Source of the DNA: Brasenia schreberi
Taxonomy: Eukaryota > Streptophyta > Magnoliopsida > Nymphaeales > Cabombaceae
Assembly: GCA_036023115.1 (NCBI GenBank)
Contig: JAYKKT010000046.1
Coordinates: 5,354,001 to 5,418,000, forward strand
Direction of reading: 5' to 3'
DNA: 64,000 nucleotides
The notes beneath the pieces are model-generated. The model was not told the DNA's origin, made no database searches, and worked only from the letters and a program-made list of their open reading frames with translations. A program made the translations under genes and the position numbers. Within the stretch, counting starts at the first letter, position 1, and each line of letters opens with the position of its first letter. Below are positions 12,551 through 23,293 of the stretch, piece after piece.

Positions 12551-12965
12551 TACCTGCCAACCAACTTCAATTGTGTCCTGCCCTTCGTGAAACCGAATCA
12601 TAGCTCCGCTAGATTCTGTAGCATTATTTTCATGACAGCGTACTGCCACATGTAAATATTGAGTCTTTTAAAAGGAAGCAAGAAACTGCAGTTATGGGAA
12701 GAGTTCATGTATAAATAGCTAAATGCTCGCAAAGATACGCAAGAATCTAGTTTCAGTCACCTCTTCGGTTAGGGCTAGCAGATTCGGCTGTAGTGACCTA
12801 TGTGACCTTCTTGGATCCGGGTAAGAGGCCTGAATCTGCGAGAACATTTCTCTTTTCTCGAGGAAGCATGGAGAGATTGTTGGCATGCCTCCATATGGGC
12901 ACGGTGCCCTTTGGACATCCTCCTGCTTTTCTCCATGCATCATGAAACCATAAATCGTTCTGAGG
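12551..12965 (-). pseudogene. Neprosin-like gene fragment, copy 1
   Basis: The minus strand at about 12830-12965 reads LWFHDAWRKAGGCPKGTVPI followed by WRHANNLS. This resembles the activation-peptide segment of plant neprosin-domain proteins, where a Cys-Pro-x-Gly-Thr-(I/V)-Pro-(I/M)-Arg run is conserved. At about 12554-12640 it reads NNATES..AMIRFHEGQDT then IEVGWQ with a GT donor, resembling the start of the neprosin catalytic domain (TIEAGWQV). The GAKA..NVW block expected before it is missing, and stop codons separate the parts. It is a paralogue of the copy at 13080-13560. Family assignment is from memory of the motif pattern. Confidence 0.55.
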
Positions 12966-12994
12966 AAGATCGTCTTCTTCCTTTCTCTCCATAC

Positions 12995-12997
<3 letters not shown>

Positions 12998-13027
<30 letters not shown>

Positions 13028-13040
13028 GATATATATATAT
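12998..13040. repeat. (CT)n(TA)n microsatellite
   Basis: A short compound CT then TA/GATA repeat lies between the two neprosin-like fragments. Confidence 0.9.
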
Positions 13041-13079
13041 CGGTGTGTTTGTTTGCATGCGCACGCACATACAAGTATA

Positions 13080-13560
13080 CCCGCCAACCGACTTCGATTA
13101 TATCTGGTAAATCCTCAATCCAAATCATAGCTCTGCGAGATTCTGTGGTATTATCTTCAAGTCTGGCCATCCAAACACTAATCACTGCCTTGGCTCCAAG
13201 GTGGAGGAATCCATCGCTCCTTATGATATCAAGCTGCACATGAAAATGACAGCATTTAAATGGTCCGTGCAGATTGATTAATCCCTATGCTTCGACTGAA
13301 GTGGAGGAGAAAAAAACTTATTCTCAACCTGAAAGAAAACCAAACTTAATGCAACAATTGGAGAATTGCAGAGGCTATATCGTGTTTCGCTTGCGTGACT
13401 AAGGGGTTCGGTTGTAGCGACCTTGTGGAATCGGGAAATAAATTCTCTGTTGTGATGAGTCAAGGAAAAGCTGTTGATACGCCTCCAGATGGGAATGGTA
13501 TGATCTGGACATCCCCCTTATTTTCTCCATGCTTCGTGAAACCACAGATAATTATCTGCA
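13080..13560 (-). pseudogene. Neprosin-like gene fragment, copy 2
   Basis: It has the same layout as copy 1 and is better preserved at the catalytic end. At 13080-13232, after an acceptor-like TTTCATGTGCAG, the minus strand encodes SDGFLHLGAKAVISVWMARL, then AMIWIEDLPD and IEVGWRVY before a GGGTATAC donor-like site. At about 13430-13560 it encodes LWFHEAWRK, a stop, then GGCPDHTIPIWRR. The in-frame TAA and the missing rest of the catalytic domain make it a pseudogene. The two copies suggest tandem duplication of a partial neprosin-like gene. Confidence 0.58.
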
Positions 13561-14258
13561 AGAACGTCCTCTTCCTCCTCCATTCGGGAGGAGGATTTTA
13601 TCTGTCCCGTGCATAAAGTAGGATTAGATCTACATGTGAATCTTAGTCGCCATTTTGGTTTTTGGTAGGAACACCAATCAACACCACCATATTCGAGCAT
13701 TCACCAATTATTACCACAATGAAAAGGATCATAGATTACTGTTGAAATCAGTGATAGATCAAGGTACTTACCTTCAACAATTGACACAACCATAAAAACC
13801 TAAGCTTCGATAAAAGCCGTGTGGTTCATCATTACATATAAATATATTCTACTAATTTAAAACAATATTAGCTTTTCTCTTATGTATCAAATTGGGGAGA
13901 GAGAGAAAGAGAGCAAAATGTCCGTGAGACAAATATATTGTGGCCATTATCATGGTAGGGCATGCACACATACAAAAGCACACAATATATGCACATAGAC
14001 GTAGATATATATAGAAAGAGAATGAGAGATAGTGATAAATGCATAATATCACGATACATAACCTTGTATAAATATCTCCACCTTTTCGACGGTGAATATT
14101 TGAATTAAAAGTACTATCATACTTTATACTTATATCTAATATATTATATTTATTGAATATTTTTATTTTATCACCTCAACTGTTTATCTCAAATATTAAA
14201 CAATAAATGTTTATGTAAGAATATACATCAAAATACATGCATTTATTATTATCTATCA

Positions 14259-14306
<48 letters not shown>

Positions 14307-15080
14307 TAATAATAAATGTTCAAACCTCATATATCTTAAAATCTAGTCACTTGATTGGCATGATGAAGAATAGGAATTTGAATTAAAAGTACCGTCATCC
14401 TTTTTATACTTTAAAGACTAGAGGAGCTACACCCAAGCGACTAAATGGGTGCTCGTCGTGTCTAGAAGTCTCGTCTAATATATACCGTTACGTGAGGAAG
14501 CCTACCATGCACTTAGAGAATTAGCTCACACGGCAGTGCCCGACTGAGCTCAATTCCTCGACCCTATCCATATCTCTGAACACACACACACACATATATA
14601 TGTGAAAACTGGATCCTATCCACTCCTATCATCTCTACACGTTGGCTCACTAACATGAATATAATTTCAAAAGGTTTAAGTTTTTGAAAAAAAACAAAAC
14701 AATTTTATTATACTGGTACCCTAAAAAAACATCATCTTTCTCACCTTGATTGTCTCACCTTGATTCCATAAGGCAACTTCACACTCTCCAAATAATATCA
14801 CTTGAATGGAATCCATCATACTCAAGAATACCATGCTTGATGCCATGGTTTTCAAATCATGCGAACACCTGTTTGCTCTCGTTAATTTCTGCTAAGATGT
14901 TAATTAAGATCCAGTCGAGCCCTTTGAGGAGTGGGCGATGGTTAAATATGCAAATTGAATCAATTGTAATCATTTTTAATTACAGAAAATAAGGAAATAA
15001 AGGTTTATAAAAATCAAAACCGCAGCTCGTGTGGCTCACCTCCCCCTGTTGCCAAAGTTCCTGGACTGAAACAGAACCTG

Positions 15081-15115
<35 letters not shown>

Positions 15116-15584
15116 GACAAACAAGACGCCGGCCAGAGCATGCCGTGACTGATCTTTGATGTTCCCAAAGGGGCGGTCGTACACCCCCAGTGAACATCGC
15201 CAAACATACCTCTGAAATCTCTCTCCATCCAAAAACCCATCACCATCTAATACAATGCAAGAAAGAGCAACTCCTGTAATCAGCGAACTGTCTATCTAAA
15301 CGATGAAAACTCTGCTGCTAACCAATATCTTGATGTTCTCCTAAATCCAAATAAGTCACCAACTGAAGGCACCTGCACTCTGCTAGAACGATATCTTCTG
15401 AATGGAAGAATTCTGCAATGTGATCGACGATGAAAATCTCCCAAGTGGAACTTCCCTTGCTGTCACCCCTTTCTCCTATTTGCTTCTGGATTTGGTGTTC
15501 TTTCGAGTTTCGACTACCAAGATTAGAAGATCACGATAATGGTTTCTGAGGATGGCTTCTAATTGTTTGTAGAGATCGTTTTCA
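13561..15584. other. Intergenic with microsatellites
   Basis: No gene is recognised. There is a (TA)n array at 14263-14304, a CA/TA tract near 14580-14600 and a (CT)n tract at about 15089-15115. 14515-14570 resembles a worn tRNA-derived SINE (TTAGCTCACACGGCAG, then GAGCTCAATTCC), too degraded to call. The final part may hold the PHS1 3' untranslated region. Confidence 0.4.
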
Positions 15585-18500
15585 TCATCCTACTGAACTT
15601 ATCTTTACAGCATCAATAATCTTCTGGATTTCCATTCTCATCGCACTGTCGACGCTTCCTGAAGAAATACTCTTGTGCAGCTTCTGTAAATGAAGCTTCA
15701 GAGAGCCGCTGCTTAGTCCAGCATTCTTCCCACAAATGGGGCATACCTTCATCATTGGCCTCCTCTGCTGCCATTCCATTGAAGCTTTTCCATGCAACTT
15801 TCTGTCAAGCTGCAACAGTATCTTTTTGAACCCATCATTCGGTTGTGCACGTTGATGAACCTTCTTAAGCTCATTCCACGCTTGTAACAGAGTCAGGTGC
15901 CTGCAAAGAATGAGAACTAATGTTAACAGACGCTCCTTTGACAAATCCCTCAAAACTGAGATTAGCATAGCGGGTATTACTTTCTGAGCATCAGGTATGC
16001 AAGAACAACAGTGGCACTTCGACTCTTCCCCTCGAAACAATGGACAAGAACTTTACCCCCAGACTGTTCAGCCTGTTCGATAAAATCTGAGGAATCCTCA
16101 AAGAAATTGTTGATCATTGTATCATCTGTATCACAGATCTGCATAGCAGAAATAACACATCAAGGTAAAAGCAACACACATTTCAACGATAAAGATAAAT
16201 CAGCTGAATTAAAAATTCAAAAGCTTTTATTCACAAGGAAAGTGAGGTTTTATTCCTTAGATGACCATTGGTTGGAAAGGTCCTGGTTGTGGAGAAGCTA
16301 TCCCTAAGTTGCTATATTATTGATGTTACAACAAAGCCACAGAAGCTCTTAGAAGACAAACCAAATAAAGAATACTTAAAGTGCAGATTCCTGCATGAAG
16401 TAGGGAAGCTTTTGTGAATCCAGAGTGGTTAAGTGCCGATATGATAAGAAGATATGCTTCCTAGTAATTTATGAGTGAATTACACATGAAGGGATGCTTC
16501 ACTCGAGAAAAAGAAAAAGGAAACAGGAGCACAAATCTTACAGAGAAGTTCTTGTACTCAAAGAGTTCGTGAAATTGAGATTCTTCTTGTCCCACTTCGT
16601 TTGAACATAAGCACAGTATATGTGTGATACCCAAGTACTGGAGGGTGTGCACAGATCTTGCAGCTAGTGCTCCACCGATAAACAAATTACCTGTAATTAG
16701 TGAAGGCCTCTCTGTATTTGCAGCATCAGTAATCAAGGTTATTCTTTCAAGAATATGTTCTAGCCTTACCTGAACGGAACCAGAGGGTGAGCTTAGAAAG
16801 AATAAAGGATATCGTCTAATAGCAATATTCTAGGAGATGAAAAAATCACCTTGAGCTCATAGGCATCAATAGCACTGAGATTATCACCACCCTCAAAGAA
16901 ACCACTGTTGAAGTTGTTATCATGGCAGAGTTTCACGACATCTGCTTTAAGCATTTCACTCCAACGTTCCAGGTCTCTGCTAAGCTCAGCCTCCAACTTA
17001 TATCAAGTTCCCAAAAGGAAATTAGAAGAATGTATTAATTAGACCAATCTCCTCCATAATCATACAAACCAAAAAGATCCATTCTAAATCAAATCATGCT
17101 GTTCCTACTGGCCAACAATTTTATTCAGATCAACATATAAAATTTTCATGCATTTCTTTGAAGGAGGGCACATCCTTTTTCCTTGCCCAGTAAAAGGTTC
17201 CATTTTGCAAGATAAAAAATGTTGCCACCATTTCAAGTTTTCAACAGATCGTACACAACCTTTTTTAGAACGAAGCGAGTTATAGCTTGGCTACATGTGA
17301 TATTAATGCAGGTTTCTTACATGCTAATGAAAGTGAATAAAAATTGCTAGCTTGCAAACAGATATTACTTGCAGGTTACTTCCCTAATTTCTACCCTCTA
17401 AGTGCTATGCTTAGAACCCAGATTTGCATTTCATTTAGGTTCCGTACCTTTCCAAATTTGTGGAAGTCACGTAGCTTAAGAGTCAGCCGAAGGCTGCGAA
17501 GTGGTTCTCCACCTCCTCTAGAGTACCTTCCATGCCAATTGTCACGTGAGACAGGAGATGATGAATAAGAGCTGTCTCTAGACCCAGATGAGGATGACTT
17601 GCGTGGTGTCTTCGGAATTTCAGACTCGACAAAGTCTCCACTAGTTTCCACCACTTCCCGCTCCTTATTAATGGGTAAGTTAGAAGTAGTGATAGATGGT
17701 TGGGTTGACTCGGAATTTAGAGAATCATCTTTTTCATTGTCTCCCAGTGAACTTTTATTAAGTATGGACAGAAATGATCTTAGGAGGCAATCCAATCTCT
17801 GGTAGAGGGTCAAGAGAAATATATGGAATCCCTGCAACTCTCGTAGAGCCACACGAAATCCGCCTCGAAACTCATGGATAACAGGTGCTGCATCTGCAAA
17901 GCTTTGACCTAGCAATGCAGTACCTTCTTCTGAGGCTGGGAACCCAAGCTTTCCACCAGTAATTTCATACAACACGTTACCGGAGAACTCAAAACTGTTC
18001 AAAAGCAGCTCAGTCAGCTTGGGATATTGGGCTTGGTCATTTGCTCGTTTTCCAGCAGGAGGGCGCCGAGGAACACCGGTGTCAATTGCTACTATACGGA
18101 AATCACTGTATCTAGAATCCCCAGCTTCCTGGTTTCTGATAACATCAGCAGAATCAAGAGAAGTTGTCACCAATTCAGACAAGTCTGAACTTTGAGAAAT
18201 TAAAGCAGATTTGCATGGACTTATTCTGCCATCAACCGAAGAGTAGCGCCTCTCTTTCTGGAAAGTATCAGAGGCCCGGTTTCTCCTTGGTATATAATCT
18301 ACATCTTCCTGGAAGATTGCTGAATCAATGGCAGCAATTTCATGCGCAAATAACAGATTAGAAGAGTTCCCTCGCCATCCAAGCATTCGACAAGGGAGCC
18401 TGTCTTCATTTCTGAGCACCAGATCCAATAACAAAATCCTGCCAAGTGCTGCAGCAGCCTTTTCAGCCACAGGCTGAGACTCGAATGCATTTGTGTTGTC

Positions 18501-21469
18501 CAGAAGAGGTGTACCGTGCACATAACTGTAAAGTGGTTTGCAGTCATAAGTTCACACACAATATTTAACCACATCAATCGGGTGCAGAATTCGAAACAGC
18601 TACAAGCAAAAACTAGAAGAGTTAATGGCAATACTTCATTAAGAGGAGGCACCGACTTAATTCAAGAGCTTCTAATAACTCTGAACATGTCATTTCACCT
18701 ATTTCATCTCCATCTGCAGTAGCCTTAGATTTAGCTTTCTCTGCAGCATCTTTGATCTGCTGCCACTCGGAACTGGAATTGTGGATCACTCGGGCCTGCA
18801 TCATTAATGTGAAAATGATATTTTTACCAAATCATCAAACTCAATTAAAGTATCTTCAAATACTTCAGTATAAAATACATGCCTGCGGTGTGGAAACCCC
18901 AAGCCACTTAGCAAAGTCATAACCTAAGCGTTCTGATTGAGTGGCCATCCTTGAGGAAGAGAACTTTATCACAGCAGCAGCTTCTTTCGGTACAAGCTCA
19001 TCTTTGTCAAGCCTAGCGAACAAAGCAAAGAAAACAACTCCTCCTGAATTCACAGTAACCTGCAACCAGAAGTTACTCAAAATAAACATACTAGTCTTTT
19101 TGTCACAAAAACTCATCATGCAAAGCGAGTAAGTTAGCATGACAAGGCATGCTTAGGCAATCAAAATAACTGTCAAACAAGAAATGAGGTGGACCGAGAG
19201 AGTAGCTTCAAACAGTAAGCTACTACTGCAGTGAGACACGGAAGGGAAAATTGCATTTCTTAAGGAATGATGTAGCAATTGGCAAGCAAATTAACCGTGA
19301 CTACCATTGTTTCTGATGTTTTGGAAATATAGCAATAATAGAGGTTGCTGAGGAAAAGGGAAAAATGTCCCAATACTTCCAAAGAATGCGTAATAATTTT
19401 TTATTCACATTTTAAAGCATTTTCATTTCTTTGATATTATAAACCTTTAAAGTGTATCTGAATAATTTCATTAAAATTTTTACCATGGACAACCATCTCT
19501 TTTGTTTTTCCACTATCCTCTATATTCCCTAGGGTTTGCAGTCCAAGATTACAAACTTTTGGAGAAACTTTAATGCTACAAGAAACGTTGGGACACTCTT
19601 GCATTAGTACCTCAACATTTTTGTTCGCTTCATCTTCAGACTGTTCAGTGCTGCTGCTATGTTCAGTATGATGCAGAGAAGCAAGCATATTCCATGAAAA
19701 GTCTCCCGACTCTATGTCTAAAGCTGCTGCTTTTCCAAGTCTGTCCCACAAACTGATCTCTTGGGCTTCTTCAGTTACCAATGAGTTTACTGAATCAACA
19801 TCTCGATCGTGTATACTGTAAATGCAAAAATTTGAGATTAGAATGATGAAAAAGAAATCTGCTGTACAAATAAACCATATTAAAATGGCATGAGGTCCAA
19901 GTCTTCATCATTATCTTTCAACATAAATGAACTGACCTACTGCAAGAACTCAAGGTCAGCCTGAACTCATAACTTTCTATATTTGGTTTTACACAAAAGA
20001 AATGTAGACAGACAATGCAATGATTTTGAAAATTATGTGGGAGGCCTGAGCATTAAATAGCCATTGATTATTAGGAAGGTGAAGCCAAAGATGCTGCTGA
20101 ACTTGTAATTTATATATTCGTAATACCATCAAGACCAACAGCCCTGTGTGGCATTGAGTTTCTCAACCCTTTGACTTAGGATTAGTCAGTTCTATTTCTC
20201 GATGGGGGCAGGGAAGGGATATAACTCAGCGGTAGAGTGTCACCTTGACGTGGTGGAAGTCATCAGTTCGAGCCTGATTATCCCTAAACCCAGTGTGAGT
20301 TTTTTCTATTTTGATGCCGCGACGAATGAGAATTGAGAATGGATAAGAGGCTTGTGGGATTCGACGCGAGGGGGGTAGGGAATATATTGCTGGGAGCGAA
20401 CTCCATGCTAATATAAAGCGCATGGATACAAGTTATGCCTTGAATGAGCAGAATTCCGAATCCGCTTTGTCTACGAACAAGGAAGCTATGGGCACGCAAC
20501 TAGGGAATCTCATGGATATTCGATCCCGGCCTGTGATGAACGCTGGCGGCATGCCCACAATAATACGCAAGTCGGACGGGAAGTGGTGGTAATTTTCAGA
20601 ATATAGGGATGTCTTGGAGCAAATTTACGAATACCTGCAAGATAATCTTTTCAATGAGGTCCAAGACAGTAATATCATGACTTAAATTTCAGTTATGATG
20701 GGTAACTATCACACCTGTGACCCGAATCTCACTCAACTGAAGGCTTTGCACAAAAAACTAGATTGGGTGTCCTAAACAATACCAAGGGAGTCTTCTCCGA
20801 ATCAAACCCAACTAGACACAAATGAGGAGCTTATATGGGATAGATCCAAGGTTGTCAAGATCGAAGATACTAATGATAGGATGAGATTCCAAGGATCAAA
20901 GATTGTAGGATCTCAAAGATCCTATCTTACTTCTATTTCTTTCTAAATTATATGTATATATACATATAAACCTTGATAATCTTATAATCCTTATAATAAA
21001 AAATATATGATTAATGCTTTGAACATATAATTAGTTCTGCCTCATATGATCAGTTAATGATATTATTCAACAAATTCATATACAAAATAATTCTCAAGCT
21101 GTTGTGGGATCGTCTTGATGAGACAATCGTAAGGGTCCGCAAATTGAGATCACGATACCACCATGATCATACACAATGGGATCCTTAACTTGGGATCTGG
21201 CAATTTCAGGCTTAAGAGGACACAACTGCAGGATATTAGGGTTCAACTCAGGATTCTTTCTGCATTATCACAACTGGGTATGCTAAACACATATATTTTC
21301 TTCCCTGCATTGCACAATAGACTGTTAATAACTCAGAAGATCGGGTTTCTGTAGAGTTACCTACACATATCCGGAAAGATTCCGGCTACGCAGAGGACTT
21401 CATTAACCCGTATCCGATCACACAAGAAACCTCAATTATAGAGAATCGAGCAAAACCTTCCACCAACAC

Positions 21470-21550
<81 letters not shown>

Positions 21551-21637
21551 AGAAGGCTAACAACGTGCAACCAACTATCCCAATTTAAAAAAGGATTTCA
21601 GCAACTCAAGTTTAAATTTTAATCCCATGGTAAGACC

Positions 21638-21716
<79 letters not shown>

Positions 21717-22370
21717 TCGGTCAGATGACATCCGAAGGATCGTCTGCACCGATCTGGGAGACCGGTTAGGAAATCCGGAAGAACGGTAACTCATACTTCG
21801 TCTACGAACCAAAGCCAACCACTTGGAGAATGCCATCACCTGATCAAACAAAGGACACAAACCACTCAAAGTCCCATTGAAACCTGCGGAAACAACAAAT
21901 TTGGAGAAGTGGGCACTCGAAATTTGTGAGCATTGCATTTCAACTCACGCAGGAGGCCGTAGAGGGGACCGACGAAGAAGACGTGCTGATGTCCAAGCAC
22001 GCTTCATCCAAGACCGCAGCGAGTTCTCTTTCCTCTTCACCTTCCTGCAAGGAACGCGCACAAGCAAAACCATCCCATCCAAGTTTAATAATCGTGAACA
22101 AGTCGAAGATGAATATTGCAGAAAACCCATCTCGAGAAAATGAATAATTTTACATCGTATTGCCCCGAATTTCTATTAATGGTCAAGAGAGAGAGAGAGA
22201 GAGACCTGGAAAGGAGGAACGAGGGGGAGCATGATCCGCCGAATGGATTGAGAGTCCAATGATTTTGCCTCTTCCTCTCCTTTTCCTTTTTCCACTCTCT
22301 CCATTCGCTCCTTTTTCGCTGTTGACAGTTGCCTTTCGTCACCTAAAAAAAAACTCAGCAGTCCTTCCAT
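15585..22370 (-). CDS. PHS1: PHS1-type dual-specificity phosphatase with atypical kinase domain
   Basis: PROPYZAMIDE-HYPERSENSITIVE 1 dephosphorylates plant MAP kinases and regulates cortical microtubules; its actin-fragmin-kinase-like domain phosphorylates alpha-tubulin. Exons in transcript order are 22370-22206, 22044-21945, 21883-21715, 19815-19611, 19059-18883, 18795-18635, 18525-17448, 16996-16850, 16769-16542, 16138-15981 and 15900-15585. All phases agree, giving about 967 aa against 929 in Arabidopsis. Exon 3 holds a basic LALVRRRS run that may be the MAPK-docking motif. The kinase-like domain (about residues 213-425) shows [26 protein letters not shown] and [11 protein letters not shown]. 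The phosphatase domain (about 750-905) has the HCFEGKSRS catalytic loop, Cys about 844 and Arg about 850. The tail has a C2H2-like CPICGKNAG...LHLQKLH. The start codon ([12 protein letters not shown]) is a choice; a longer N-terminus is possible. One intron uses GC-AG. Confidence 0.92.
20215..20286 (+). tRNA. trnV-GAC: Plastid-type trnV-GAC copy inside the NUPT
   Basis: The 72-nt cloverleaf is complete: acceptor arm AGGGATA/TATCCCT-type pairing, D-loop CTCAGCGGTAGAG, anticodon loop CTTGACG (GAC) and T-loop GTTCGAGCC. It agrees with the land-plant plastid gene as I remember it, with no difference noticed. A lone plastid tRNA in a nuclear intron is unlikely to have a function, although its internal A and B boxes could in principle be read by RNA polymerase III. 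Confidence 0.88.
20508..20593 (+). rRNA. rrn16: 5' fragment of plastid 16S rRNA (non-functional)
   Basis: It begins TCTCATGG, the mature 5' end of plastid 16S rRNA, and includes GATGAACGCTGGCGGCATG and CAAGTCGGACGGGAAGTGG. Several substitutions lie between these blocks. Only the first 80 or so of about 1490 bases are present. Confidence 0.85.
21471..21548. repeat. (TA)n microsatellite in PHS1 intron 3
   Basis: A pure TA dinucleotide array of about 39 units. Confidence 0.98.
21641..21713. repeat. (GA)n microsatellite abutting a PHS1 splice donor
   Basis: A pure GA array on the plus strand. On the PHS1 strand it is (CT)n and starts immediately after the GT of the exon 3 donor, so intron 3 begins GTCTCTCT. 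Confidence 0.97.
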
Positions 22371-22602
22371 TTCTTCCTTGGCCAAGGTTTTAAAAGAACT
22401 AATCGTTGTTTTTCCATCATTCGCATTTTCAATTACTTCGAAGACGAACACGGAAAAAAATTTAATTACTATTTCTCAGGTAAGTACTCTTTGCCGACAA
22501 CGGCTTCAATGAAACTCGGTTATTTTCAGCAACAAGCCCCATAAAATTCAACTGGTAAGGTGCAAAACATCGGTTATAGTTGCCATCAAACTCAGATCAT
22601 CT

Positions 22603-22700
22603 GCAATAGCTCACCCGGTCTAGGGGATCGACTCACAAGTTGGTCATGAATTCGATACTTGGCGTATGCATCTGGCTTCGGCCTCAACATTGTATGTACA
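22603..22700 (+). mobile_element. tRNA-derived SINE, group A
   Basis: An A-box-like AATAGCTCACCCGGTCTAGG is followed about 35 nt later by a B-box-like GAATTCGATAC, then GCATCTGGCTTCGGCCTC. The order CACAAGTTG - GGTCATGA - TTCGA - GTGCATCTGGCTTC defines the group. Confidence 0.65.
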
Positions 22701-23179
22701 ATCGACAATTTAACATATACTTACGAACATTTTACTTTCCTATCATAAAGTTAGAAATTCAATACCAATTCTCTTAGACACACAGATTCATTAGGCTCAA
22801 CACGTAAACTTATTCGACTGGGTTTCAGCTCAGTGGTGGATCTAAAAACTCTTTTGGTGTAGATCCACAACTGTTCCAGCTACTTTGCAGTTTGCAAGAG
22901 CCCACTTGGTAGAGTGATTAAACATCAAACCAGCACCGAGTTTAATAATATATGCAATGAAATTTAAACCTTTTAAAGACCAAGATGACAAACTACTTGA
23001 GAATATTCAAACATATTATTCCAGAACCCATAACCACATTAAGTCTTCTGCTTAGCCCACTTCACATTTCAATAATAGAGAGGCCAGCTCAGTTTATTGG
23101 TGCCCGTGTCCCGATTCCCTGCATCCTGCCAACATACTTCGTCCTTGCTCCTTTCCAGTCCCCACCCAACATTGTTTAC

Positions 23180-23293
23180 TTTTTTTTCTTTGTTGGAATC
23201 CGGAGACAGAGGCCAGACGCATGCCCCACACATCGAATTCACAACCTTCAACTTGTGAGTCGACACCCTAACCATGTGAGCTATTGCTCTTTG
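23180..23293 (-). mobile_element. tRNA-derived SINE, group A
   Basis: On the minus strand it reads AATAGCTCACATGGTTAGG, GACTCACAAGTTGAAGGTTG, GAATTCGAT and GCATGCGTCTGGCCTC, and ends in an A-rich tail (a T run on the plus strand at about 23180-23187). Confidence 0.72.

Larger units (their letters stand above)
20150..20595 (+). other. Plastid DNA insertion (NUPT): trnV-GAC to 16S rRNA start
   Basis: This stretch matches the plastid inverted-repeat order known in land plants: leader (GACTTAGGATTAGTCAGTTC, CTCGATGGGGGCAGGG), trnV-GAC, the trnV-rrn16 spacer, then the first bases of 16S rRNA. It lies in PHS1 intron 3 (19816-21714), opposite in strand to the gene. The spacer and 16S parts carry many substitutions and small deletions, so it is an old nuclear copy. 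The exact edges are not visible; similarity fades before about 20150 and after about 20595. Confidence 0.9.

Noticed and set aside
14980..15246. Minus-strand frame possibly belonging to the neprosin-like copies
   Set aside because: It contains an Arg-Glu run from a CT microsatellite and none of the neprosin motifs.
20226..20499. Two overlapping minus-strand frames
   Set aside because: They lie in the plastid-derived trnV-rrn16 spacer, which is non-coding in plastids.
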